Origin: CAYYWW01 sp964475515
GTDB lineage: Archaea; Aenigmatarchaeota; Aenigmatarchaeia; QMZP01
DNA length: 11,386 nucleotides
Assembly: GCA_964475515.1 (NCBI GenBank)
Contig: CAYYWW010000029.1
Location: forward strand, 1-11,386
Reading direction: 5' to 3'
The position numbers and the translations under genes were made by a program. Every line of letters starts with the position of its first letter. The stretch's first letter is position 1. The notes under the pieces were generated by a model that ran no database searches, was not told where the DNA came from, and worked only from the letters and a program-made list of their open reading frames with translations. Of this stretch, positions 1 through 9,200 are shown in pieces.

Positions 1-30
1 ATGCTCTCAAAAATAGAATTAAAATCTCAA

Positions 31-43
31 TTATTTTTTAAAT
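31..43 (+). promoter_or_regulatory. Probable TATA box of aspS
   Basis: A T/A-only block (TTATTTTTTAAAT) is centred about 28 nt before the aspS ATG at 66. Archaeal transcription usually starts about 25 nt after the TATA centre, which would place the start at or within a few bases of the ATG. No Shine-Dalgarno-like GGAG or GAGGT lies between this block and the ATG, so a leaderless transcript is likely. The surrounding DNA is AT-rich, so chance resemblance is possible. Confidence 0.45.
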
Positions 44-65
44 CTGACGTTCCAAAATCATTAAA

Positions 66-1364
66 ATGGAGTTTACATATTCCACTGATGTTAAAGTTGG
101 GAAAAAAGTAAAGCTGAGAGGCTGGATTGATCAGATAAGGGATATAGGCAATTTGAAATTCTTCAAACTAAGGGATAGAGAAGGTTTGATTCAAGTTACA
201 CTTAAAAAAGGCGAGACACCAGATGAACTTCTTAAACTTGTTGAAGATTTTCATAGAGAGGATTGTGTTATTGTTGAAGGTGTTGTTAAAAGCTCTAAGA
301 TAGCTATAGGAGGGAAAGAAATTTTTCCAGATAAAATAGAGGTTGTTAATAGAGCTGAAACTCCATTACCCATTGAAACAAAAAAAATGATAAACACAAG
401 TGTTGACAAGAGGTTTGATTATAGATTTATTGATATAAGAGACAGGAATATACAGGCTGTTTTCAGGGTGAAGGATAAAGTACTTTCTTCTATGCGTGAA
501 TTCTTTGAAAAGGAAGGGGGGTTTATAGAAGTTCAAACGCCTGTTATTCAGGCAGCTGGCGCGGAGGGAGGAGCTACGTTGTTTCCTGTGAAATACTACA
601 AAGAGAATGCGTTTTTACGGCAATCCCCGCAGCTTTACAAGCAGATGTTAATGGCCTCAGGTCTAGACAAGGTATATGAAATAGGTCCTGCGTTCAGAGC
701 TGAAAAATTCCACACAAGACGGCATGTTTCTGAATTTATTTCTGTTGACTTTGAAATGGCATGGATAGATTCAGTAGAAGATGTGATGAAAGTTGTTGAA
801 AGAATGGCTGCATATGCGGTGAAAAAAACGTTAAAGGAATGTAAGAGGGAGTTGGAGATTCTTGGTGTTAAGGATGTAAAAGTTCCTGAGCTTCCGTTTA
901 AAAGAATAACCTATTCTGACGGTGTTGATATCTTGAACAAAATGGGAAAGAGTTTTGAATGGGGAGAGGACATGACAGATGTTGAAGAAAGAATAATAGG
1001 AGATTATATGATGAAGAAAGGTCATGAATGGTATTTTGTGACAAGGTTCCCATCAAAACTAAAACCTTTTTATATAATGATGGATGGGAAGGAAAGTCAT
1101 AGCTATGACTGTATTTATAGGGGGATGGAAATGGCCTCAGGTGGGCAGAGAGAACATAGATATGATGTTTTGGTCAAAGTGATGAAAGAAAAGGGGTTGA
1201 ACCCCAAAAACTTTAAGTTTTATTTGGATGCGTTCCGGTGGGGAATGCCTCCTCATGGTGGAATGGGCTTTGGAGTTGAAAGGATGGTACAACAGATGTT
1301 AAAACTTGAAAATATAAAAGAGGCTATATTATTTCCAAGAACTCCCGAAAGGCTTGTGCCGTGA
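66..1364 (+). CDS. aspS: Aspartyl-tRNA synthetase, archaeal type
   Basis: This class IIb aminoacyl-tRNA synthetase charges tRNA-Asp with aspartate (and possibly tRNA-Asn, if non-discriminating) in the cytoplasm. At 432 residues it has the usual length of the archaeal/eukaryotic-type enzyme and lacks the long insertion of bacterial AspRS. The N-terminal OB-fold anticodon-binding domain spans about residues 1-105 (GWIDQIRDIG near 19-28). A class II catalytic domain follows: motif 1 around FFEKEGGFIEVQTPVI, the RQSPQLYKQ substrate loop, motif 2 FRAEKFHTRRHVSEF with its loop, and motif 3 GMGFGVERM, ending FPRTPERLVP as in archaeal homologues. All core catalytic motifs look intact. The ATG at 66 is chosen because the protein then begins just before the OB fold and a TATA box lies at the right distance. 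Identification is firm; tRNA specificity cannot be read with certainty. Confidence 0.97.
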   Translation: MEFTYSTDVKVGKKVKLRGWIDQIRDIGNLKFFKLRDREGLIQVTLKKGETPDELLKLVEDFHREDCVIVEGVVKSSKIAIGGKEIFPDKIEVVNRAETPLPIETKKMINTSVDKRFDYRFIDIRDRNIQAVFRVKDKVLSSMREFFEKEGGFIEVQTPVIQAAGAEGGATLFPVKYYKENAFLRQSPQLYKQMLMASGLDKVYEIGPAFRAEKFHTRRHVSEFISVDFEMAWIDSVEDVMKVVERMAAYAVKKTLKECKRELEILGVKDVKVPELPFKRITYSDGVDILNKMGKSFEWGEDMTDVEERIIGDYMMKKGHEWYFVTRFPSKLKPFYIMMDGKESHSYDCIYRGMEMASGGQREHRYDVLVKVMKEKGLNPKNFKFYLDAFRWGMPPHGGMGFGVERMVQQMLKLENIKEAILFPRTPERLVP

Positions 1365-1380
1365 ATATATGTTACATCAG

Positions 1381-1393
1381 AAATTTAATTAAC
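1381..1393 (+). promoter_or_regulatory. Possible BRE/TATA of the prepilin-like gene
   Basis: The 49-base gap after aspS contains CAGAAATTTAATTAAC. The CAGAAA part resembles a BRE purine/A element and TTTAATTA a TATA box. Its centre is about 27 nt before the ATG at 1414, and no Shine-Dalgarno sequence precedes that ATG. The prepilin-like gene may therefore have its own leaderless transcript instead of depending on aspS readthrough. Confidence 0.35.
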
Positions 1394-1413
1394 GAAAAAA
1401 CTAATTCTATATC

Positions 1414-1821
1414 ATGAGAAAAAGAAAGGCACAAATGTTTGTCATGACCATGGTTTTCTTGGCAGGTCTTGTTTTCTTTGTTCACCAGTTACTTCTGCAA
1501 TATTCAGCAACAGATCTTTCCAATATTCCACAGAACGATGATTATTTTATGATGAAAAACATAGTTGACATAGTGAATGAGAGTATATTATATTCAAGCA
1601 CTTGTGACGATGCATTAGCAAAAATTCGTGAATTAGATAGAAATATAAAAAAAATAAAAGGCATGTATGTCATAGGATTAAAATATAATAAAAGAAGCTA
1701 TCCGCATCTTTTCTGTAACACGTTCATAAATTCAACTGGAAATAAAACTGCGCTTGTTCTTGATATAAATATAATCTCAGGTAACGTAGAAACTGACGGA
1801 TCTTTTGTGTTTTATAAGTAA
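1414..1821 (+). CDS. Prepilin-like small membrane or surface protein (class III signal peptide)
   Basis: This 135-residue protein has no family I recognise by name. Its N terminus is MRKRKAQM followed by a hydrophobic stretch (about residues 9-29). The tetrapeptide KAQM fits the archaeal prepilin peptidase pattern: basic residue, Gly/Ala, hydrophobic or Gln, hydrophobic. Cleavage would fall between Ala6 and Gln7, leaving a mature protein with an N-terminal hydrophobic helix, as in type IV pilins and pseudopilins. The rest is a soluble domain with two Cys (near 64 and 101), two N-glycosylation sequons near 107-113 and several Tyr/Phe residues. It lacks the Glu5 typical of bacterial pilins. It follows aspS by 49 bases on the same strand, and its stop is one base from the stop of the opposing surface-protein gene. 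An ordinary N-terminal membrane anchor is the alternative. The gene itself is likely real, given its good start, composition and fit between neighbours. Confidence 0.75.
   Translation: MRKRKAQMFVMTMVFLAGLVFFVHQLLLQYSATDLSNIPQNDDYFMMKNIVDIVNESILYSSTCDDALAKIRELDRNIKKIKGMYVIGLKYNKRSYPHLFCNTFINSTGNKTALVLDINIISGNVETDGSFVFYK
1641..1660 (-). terminator. T-rich tract, candidate terminator of the minus-strand operon
   Basis: Read on the minus strand this is a run of T broken by single other bases (CTTTTATTTTTTTTATATTT), about 165 nt past the stop of the 488-residue gene. Archaeal RNA polymerase terminates at T-rich tracts without needing a hairpin. If used, the operon's 3' UTR would be antisense to the prepilin-like gene. 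It lies inside a coding region rich in Lys and Ile codons, so it may be chance. Confidence 0.25.
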
Positions 1822-1822
1822 A

Positions 1823-3289
1823 TTACAACACAACTCTTCTTTTTCTTACGCGGTACACTCCGTAAACAACCGCTATCACAAGCGCAATTAAGACCAAAAA
1901 TAATATTAAAATTTGATTCTGCTCAGGTGTCACTTCCTCCTTAGTAGGAAGTTCTGGTTTCGGCTTTTCCTTTTCAATTTCAGTTTTGCAATCATTCGGG
2001 CAATTTTCTGCTGTTTCTCCTTGCTCACAAATTCCATTATTATTACATACAACCGTAGTTTCTTTTTTTATTTTTTCTGCTGTTATGGCAAACACAGAAA
2101 AGCCTGGTGTTTCTGCGCTGTAATACACATATTGATTGTCTTCATTAAGAAGTTGTGTAGGTAGTTTCTCCCATGCATTATCCTTGAATCTGTTAAGTGC
2201 CACTGTTGTCTTATCCACATTATTTTCTATGATCCATGTTTTATTTACCTTGAAGTTTATTTCTGCTTTTGCCAAACTTGTTTCGTTGACGTTTAATGCT
2301 GTTATTGTCAAATAATTATAAACAACCCCTGCTGGTGTTGTTACTTCGGCTGGTTTGTCTGTATGTACTTTCACTGTTATTACAACACTTTTTAACTCAT
2401 CTTTTGCTGTTATAGAGATTTTTTGTATTCCAAGCTTGTCTTCTTGAAGATATGTCAACACACCCGTGGCGCCCGCAAGTATTGAAGCAAGACTTTGGGT
2501 TTCGGAGATTTCTACAGCAGCTGCGCCACCAGCGCCTCCACCGCCACCTGCTCCACCGTCTTCGCTGCTTCCCCCACCATCTTCGCTGGAAACAACCAAA
2601 CTTCCCGTTGCAGTGTCAGAATCTGCGTTTTGTGATGTAACTACAGCATGAAGATTATATGTTCCCTCAGTAGATGGTGCTGTTATCGTCCAGCTTACGT
2701 ATTGTGTTTTTTCACCTTCAGATGCTGCAATCTTACTTATGGTTTTATCCGTCAAACCAAGTGAGGAGTCTGAACCAGAAACATCAACATATATGTTATT
2801 TATATCAGTACTTGCTGTTGTTGATACCATAAGAGTTATAGTTTTACTAGATCCTGGTTGGGATGAATAAGGGCTACCGACAAATGTTGCTGATATGGAA
2901 AGTGGGGAAGTGATTGTTATAGTGGTATACTTATCTGGCAATGATCCTGTAGATGGTGTAAACCTCCACGTTATTTTTCTATCATTTACATTATTTTGGC
3001 ATGCCATACTTTTAGCTCTGAAAGTGAAAACAGCACTTGTTGTTTGACTGTTTAATGTAGTTGTAGAGGGGTAATTACCACTCGTGTCCTCAATGCATGT
3101 TTGAGTGTAAGTTCCAGAAACTTCAACTGTCTCACCTGAAAATCCAGAACAACTTACGGTTATTTGTGCAGTTCCATCCAGCTCTATTGTTTTTGAGGAA
3201 TCTGCGGTGCATGTTAACGCGCTAACGAAACCTATATTTATGACCAGTGCAAAAAGAATTGCTGTTATTATTATATTTGATTTTTTCAT
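1823..3289 (-). CDS. Membrane-anchored surface protein with PGF-pre-PGF domain (candidate stalk)
   Basis: This 488-residue secreted, membrane-anchored protein would sit on the outer face of the cell membrane. Order of parts: Sec signal peptide 1-24 (cleavage near VSA-L); Ig-like region about 26-128 with Cys27, 47, 65 and 97; a second beta-rich domain about 129-233; Ser/Asp/Gly then Gly-rich linker 234-258; a PGF-pre-PGF-type domain about 259-405 ending in ETPGFSVFAIT; a Cys/Asn/Glu motif 415-434 (Cys415, 421, 430, 434), probably metal-binding or disulfide-knotted; a charged Lys/Glu/Pro segment; a transmembrane helix about 459-478; and a basic RVRKRR tail inside. The start is supported by GAGGTGA four bases upstream, overlapping the TGA stop of the preceding giant gene, so translation is probably coupled. 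I infer that it anchors the unanchored giant protein. PGF-pre-PGF domains occur in several archaeal surface proteins whose roles are mostly unknown. Confidence 0.88.
   Translation of the reverse strand: MKKSNIIITAILFALVINIGFVSALTCTADSSKTIELDGTAQITVSCSGFSGETVEVSGTYTQTCIEDTSGNYPSTTTLNSQTTSAVFTFRAKSMACQNNVNDRKITWRFTPSTGSLPDKYTTITITSPLSISATFVGSPYSSQPGSSKTITLMVSTTASTDINNIYVDVSGSDSSLGLTDKTISKIAASEGEKTQYVSWTITAPSTEGTYNLHAVVTSQNADSDTATGSLVVSSEDGGGSSEDGGAGGGGGAGGAAAVEISETQSLASILAGATGVLTYLQEDKLGIQKISITAKDELKSVVITVKVHTDKPAEVTTPAGVVYNYLTITALNVNETSLAKAEINFKVNKTWIIENNVDKTTVALNRFKDNAWEKLPTQLLNEDNQYVYYSAETPGFSVFAITAEKIKKETTVVCNNNGICEQGETAENCPNDCKTEIEKEKPKPELPTKEEVTPEQNQILILFLVLIALVIAVVYGVYRVRKRRVVL
1836..1847 (+). 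terminator. T-rich tract, candidate terminator of the plus-strand genes
   Basis: A pyrimidine tract dominated by T (CTTCTTTTTCTT) begins about 15 nt after the stop of the prepilin-like gene. It encodes the basic C-terminal tail of the opposing protein on the other strand, so amino acid composition alone could explain it. The position is right for an archaeal T-tract terminator. Confidence 0.3.
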
Positions 3290-3292
3290 ACT

Positions 3293-3299
3293 TCACCTC
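3293..3299 (-). promoter_or_regulatory. Shine-Dalgarno sequence overlapping a stop codon
   Basis: The minus strand reads GTTGAGGTGAAGTATG. The TGA that ends the giant gene is part of the GAGGTGA ribosome binding site of the 488-residue gene, with a three-base spacer to the ATG. This supports both the chosen start and translational coupling between the two genes. Confidence 0.8.
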
Positions 3300-6200
3300 A
3301 ACTTACCGTATACTCCATTACCCCCATATCAAGGAATGCATCTTTGCTCATGAAACCTACATTTTTATCAAGGAATGGAACAAGTATTATGTAGTTTCCT
3401 GGTTGTTTTCTGGCTAAGATCTTTATATGAGTAAATCCGCTGTTATCAAAATATATACTGTTTTCATACCAACTTTCCTTGTCGCTTCCGGGGCCACCGC
3501 CCATCAATTGAGATTCTGGTATAGCCTCTCCTGTTTTCTCAAGGTGCATCATAAACGGTGCCATCGCCATATTAGGATTATCAGTTGTTATGTTAACATC
3601 CACGAAATCTCCGCCATGGATAACATTACTCTCATTTATTGTGAAGTTAAGCGAAGATGTTGTTCCTCGAACTATAAACATGAATGTTTCTTCATCTAAT
3701 ATTTTTGCATCTGGTCCTGTATCATTAAGGATGACAACAGATAGCATTGTAGGACCTGATGACGTATTAGATGGTATTGGAATCGTGAAGTTGGTGTAAT
3801 TTATATCAAGCTGGTGAATTACGTTTATAAGTTCTGTCGAATTGCCTCCTGTCATTTTCATGCTTTCTAGACCTGCTCTAACGTAAAGTTGGGGTTGTGG
3901 GTTAGATCCATCGGGATTTAATACAGTCACCTCAAATGTGACGTTATCATTAACACTATATTCCATAGATGTCCCTGTAACAGATATGTTGTATCTTCTG
4001 AGAATAATAGTTTTCATTCCCTCAGCCCATCCCTTGTTTGGATCGTTCACAAATGCCCATACTTGAAGATCGCTGCTTGTGAGATTATTCTCGGTTGTAT
4101 TTATGGAAAATGTTGCTATTCCACTTTCATTTGTGGATCCTACTAAGTTCGCCCCTTGATTGAACGATGCAGCACATTCTTCCGGATTTTTGCAGAAAGT
4201 ATGTATGTCCAAATTAACTGTTGCATTGAAAACCGGTGCGGAGTTATTTGTGGGATCTGTTACATTCACGTAAATTACAATGTTCTCGCCTTCGTAGAAT
4301 TTTTCTTTCTGGGGGATTATTTTAACATTAAGTGATTTTATTTCAAACCATCGCGCTATCTCTTGTCGGGTATTATTGTAGTCTATGGTGGAAATCAGCA
4401 TATATCGCCCACTTTGTGGTGGTGCGGTAAAGTTTATTATAACTTCTCCATTGTCATCGGTTGTGAAAATCTGATTATATGTTTGAACTGTTGTCCATGT
4501 CCAATCGTCTACTAATTTCTCGAGTATTATAGTTGCATTCTCTATCGGGCCTCCTTCTTTGCTCATAACTTTTGTCCACATTCTAGCTTGTTGATTTGGA
4601 CTGAGCGTGTTATCCATCAACATGGCTACTTGGAATGCAACCACTCTAAACCATGCATCATTTGATATTGATGTTCCATTGCATACAGCATTTATATGCA
4701 CTGAATATTCTCCTGCTCCCAGTTCCGGGGGAACAGTGAATTTTATTCTATAACCACGAGGTCCAAATGGATCAGTTGGCGGTCCGAGTATCCATTCTGT
4801 AATATTCGAATACAGAACATTCCAGTTAATTGTATTTCTTAATTCTGTTAAATCAAAACTGCACTGTGACTCATTAATATCCTCCCAATTCTGCCCCCAC
4901 AATTCAACCCAAACCGTTACATTGCTTCCTGCCCATACATTCCATGGTTCTGTCCAAGCATTCATATAGTAATTTCCGCCAACTTTGAACCATTCAACAA
5001 TATCTCCGTAAGGTTGACCGTCTACATTTACACTAAAGATTGCATCATAATCAGCTTCATCTGAAGGTGCAGTGAAAGTTATAGGTATGGATATGTTGTT
5101 TGTGCATATACCGGAATATGCTGTCTCTATTCCAGTGTAAAGATTTCTTATTCTTTCTAAGCAAACAGTAAAGTTTGAGTATAAACCTGAAATATTTACT
5201 CTTGCTGTTAATTCACCGCCTGATGTTGTTATTCTTGGATTGCAATTATCAGCGGCGCCTTGCGGACATTCAAACATAATCCTCACTTTGAATGGTGAAA
5301 TCTTAAACCACGCATCAGCTATATTTGAACTTACCACACCACTTACATTCGCAGTTACATTAATTCTGGCTATATATTCTCCTGTTGTTAAATTTATTGG
5401 CATAAACTTAACATCTACTACACCTGGTGAAGATGAAACTATATTTGTGAGCACAACTTTCGATGTTTCATCGATCCAGTACATGTTATCTCTAACTTCA
5501 ATAAGTGTTGCGTTTACATTTGTCGGTATTATATTCCAGTTTGAATCAACTACCTCTATCCTAATTACAATTGTATCATTTTGGGTGAATTGGTCTTCAT
5601 GGCTAAAAGTGCCTGTGCTCTGATCTTCTTTGAGAGTTTCTATTTTTGTATTAAATGTTTCAACCTTAAACCACACGTCTTTAACAATTGCAGCACCGTT
5701 ATCTATATTTGCCTCGAGCATATAGTGGCCTGGTGTGAAATTTCCAGGATCTAATGAGAACTTTATTGAGAAATTACCATTCACACCTGTTTGTCCATTT
5801 ATATCCACACTTTCAACAAAGCTCCAATCCTCCCTCCTTACTTTTACATTAACGCTTCTGTTCGAAACCGGATTTTTATTATTGTCAAAAACATACAATG
5901 TGGCTGTGAAGTTTTCACCAGGTCTGTAAGACCATTTATTTGCCTCTCTCTCTACCCATGCATCATACCCGCTAACTGTTATATCAAGAAATGCTATTTG
6001 CGTTCCATTTCCTATTAATTTAACAGACAATTCGCCCGTTGTATTTGTTAATGTGAAGTTTAAAGTTGCATGACCATTAGAGTCCGTTAGTGTTGATCTT
6101 GTTATATAATTTACTACTGCTTCTGACCAGTCTGATTTTTTCCTAATAGAATCTATACTAACATTCACGTTACTTAGTCCTGTTTTGTTCGGAAGTGCAA

Positions 6201-9200
6201 AGAATACATCTATGTTAACGGTTTCACCTGGCATGTAACTATTTTTATCCGATCTTCCTTCAAAAATATTCGTTTTAACCATAAACCAGAAATTCTCTGT
6301 TTGTGTTTTGTCTCCAATGTTAAATATTATTTCAGCATCATATTCTCCAGATTGCATTCCGTGAGGAAATGTTATTTGCTCATCAGATGTGTTAGTTGCC
6401 ATCATGGTAGAATTATACACATTAGAAGCAACGAGACCCCAATCCCAACTGTTTCTTATGTTCACAGTAACGTTGAAATAACCCTGATATTCAGTACCAT
6501 CTGGATTTAGGATGTTAAATATAACTGTGACATTGTCTTCTGGTTTGAGTTCATGCTCAGTTAGCCATTCCTTCATATCAATTCTATATGCACCGACTTC
6601 AAAGCAATAAGCCTCTTCCGCATTTCCAATTTTTACAATGGCAACGTATCTGCTTGTTCTGTTGATTGTTAAATTAACAATTGCATTTCCGTTCACTACA
6701 TCAAAATTGTACACCGCTACTTCTGTCCAACTGTAGTCATCCATTAATCTTAATGTTCCTGTGGTATTCTCTGCAGGATTTATGGATATATTGAGCATTA
6801 TTGTTTCGCCTGCAAACCACCTGTCTCTATTATGTCCATTTACCTGTGGGATCGTTTTTATGGTGATTTGTGCATCACTTATTTTGAACCAGACATCTCT
6901 AAGTCTGCTCTCACTTCCGTATGTAACATTCAAAGTTGCTTTATACTCTCCAGTGGTTAAATTTTCGGCTGAAAATGAAACAATCTTTCTCACTCCTGAT
7001 TTATAAATCCCCCCATTAGACTCTGTTGGCTCTGTTATATATGCATCCTGGTTCGACCATGTGCTTGTATCTCTCAAATCAACCCAGTTAACAGTGTAAT
7101 TATCTGGATCTATAAAACTGTTTCCTGACTTTAGTTCAATATTGATCATAACATTTTCTGTTGGCATGAAAGATGGGCTGTTTGGCCACATATCAATTCT
7201 GAATGATTCAACAGCGAAATGTATGTATATTCTCTGTGAGTTTTCTGTACAAGAACTTCCCTGTGAATAAAGACATAATATAGCTTCAAACTCACCATTT
7301 TCTTGAGGAGATGAAAATGTGTACTCTCCTTGACCTGTTATATTTTTCTCGCCCTCCGAAATCACGGCTACTGGTGTTTGCGACCATGCGTCCCTAACTC
7401 CCGTTAAATTTACTGTTATGTTAACTGGATTGTCATTAACATCAACCACATCAAGATGAACTGTTATGTTTTCTCCCTGAGAATAAGACCACTTATCTGT
7501 CCAAAATCTCGGGTCAAATAATTTTACTTTGAACCATCTTTTAACTGGTGTAAGTGGTCGTCCTGTGGAGCCATCAGTAACTGTTACGAAAAGTACGTAG
7601 TCGCCCTCCTTCTCAGGTGCTACAAAGTGGGCATAGTTATTTTCATCAAGATTTGAGGATAATGTCTGTAAGCTTGTTTCTTCTCCTGAATCGATGTTCT
7701 TATACTTGAGTGCTATACTCGATACATTGACTTCACCACCACTTGGGTTGGATACATTGATCTCAACAGTAATCGTTGAATTCACAGAAAATTTATCTGT
7801 TTCTGTCATAAGCCCTGTGCTATTGTCAATTAATCTAACATTTACCGACGCGCTTCTCACTTGGAATGAACTTGAATCCCACGGGTTTGTTGAACTGTAC
7901 ACATCACCTGAAACATTTATTCTGATCATGGGGTTGTATGTTCCCATATCATTGGGTGCTTTAAATTTAATAAGAGCCATTCCTGTGGGGTCCGTTGCTT
8001 CTGTTTGTACCATATCAACCGATGATACATAAGACCATGGCCAATTCTCAGTATTTGCAAATTTGTAGACAGTAACATTGACATTGGGTATATACTGCGG
8101 ATTTTGCCATGTGCTATTTGGATATTCAACCCTAACCCACATCTGAACGGTGTCACCTGGAGAATATATATACTTTGAACCATCAACAAGCCATGCTGAT
8201 ATTTTATACTTTTTTACAGAAAACCACGCGTATGATTCTGTTGTTGCACCCAGTTCATCGCTTGTAACCCTTATTACAGCTTCATAATCACCATCATTAA
8301 ATTGAGAAGCAGGAAATTCAAGTGTTGCAACGCCGTCCGTTCCTGTTGTGACTGACGGGACTTGAGGGAAATTAACTTCTGTCCATGTCATTGCATTTCT
8401 AACTTTGTAAAGTTGACATGTTGCGTTTTCCACCGGTGTTCCATCTACTCTTGTTACTGAGATTCTTATTGTAACATTATCGTTGGGTGAAACAGAAGAT
8501 GGATCGGCATATGACCATGCATTAATAACTCTGACCTCAAACCATGCTTCTTGTATCTCTCTTAATCCGTCGGGTGTAACCACCTTTATCAATGCCTGAT
8601 AAAATCCCTGGGGAAGAGTTTTTCCATTGGACGGTTTTAGCCACAAGGATCCTGCCCCCTGGTTTAATGTAACTGGAGGGGAAGTAGCATAAATATCAGA
8701 GGATATGCTTATGGGAGGGCCTTCTTTCATTAAAAGTAATGCCTCTATTGATGCATTCGAGTTTGGAGGGACTGGTGTTTGATTAAAATACGTTGCATTT
8801 ATAGAGAATGTTATGTTATCTGCAGGTGAATATGACCATTTCCACATACCATTCTCGTCTTTTGTTTCAACTCTAATATCCAAATCACTTACTTTAAACC
8901 AAGCATATCCGTAATCTGTATTTCCATCTGTATCCACAACCTTTATTTCTGCGTTGTAAAATCCAGAAGTTGCGCCCGAACCATTTAAGGAAATCTGCAA
9001 TCCCAATCTATCCATATCATCTGCCGGTAGTTCTGTTGTTCTCAATCCGTTGTATATTTTCCCTGTCATTTCATTTCTAAGTGATTCCAATGAAACCTTT
9101 AAGTTAGAGGATGAAACTCTGTTGTTATTTAAATCAAAAACATTTAGACGGAGATAAACATTATCATTCGAGCCAAATCTCCATTTCCAGTTTGCACCAT

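Noticed and set aside
1..111. Open plus-strand frame from the window edge (36 codons) that would overlap the start of aspS
   Set aside because: It is short, Lys/Leu-rich, has no recognisable content, and would overlap aspS by 46 bases across a good promoter position. The tail of an upstream gene cannot be excluded but is not supported.
2466..2651. Plus-strand ORF rich in Pro and Ala opposite the anchor gene
   Set aside because: It is the complement of the Gly/Ser/Asp linker codons (residues about 234-258) of the 488-residue protein; its Pro/Ala runs are an artefact of Gly and Ala codons read backwards.
5240..5623. 127-codon plus-strand ORF inside the giant gene
   Set aside because: Its hydrophobic, Thr/Ser-rich translation is what the reverse of Asn/Val/Ile-rich coding sequence gives. 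It has no ribosome site and lies within clear repeat units on the minus strand.
7926..8189. Minus-strand ORF in another frame inside the giant gene
   Set aside because: It overlaps a coherent repeat unit in the main frame, shows no domain or signal, and has no separate start signal.
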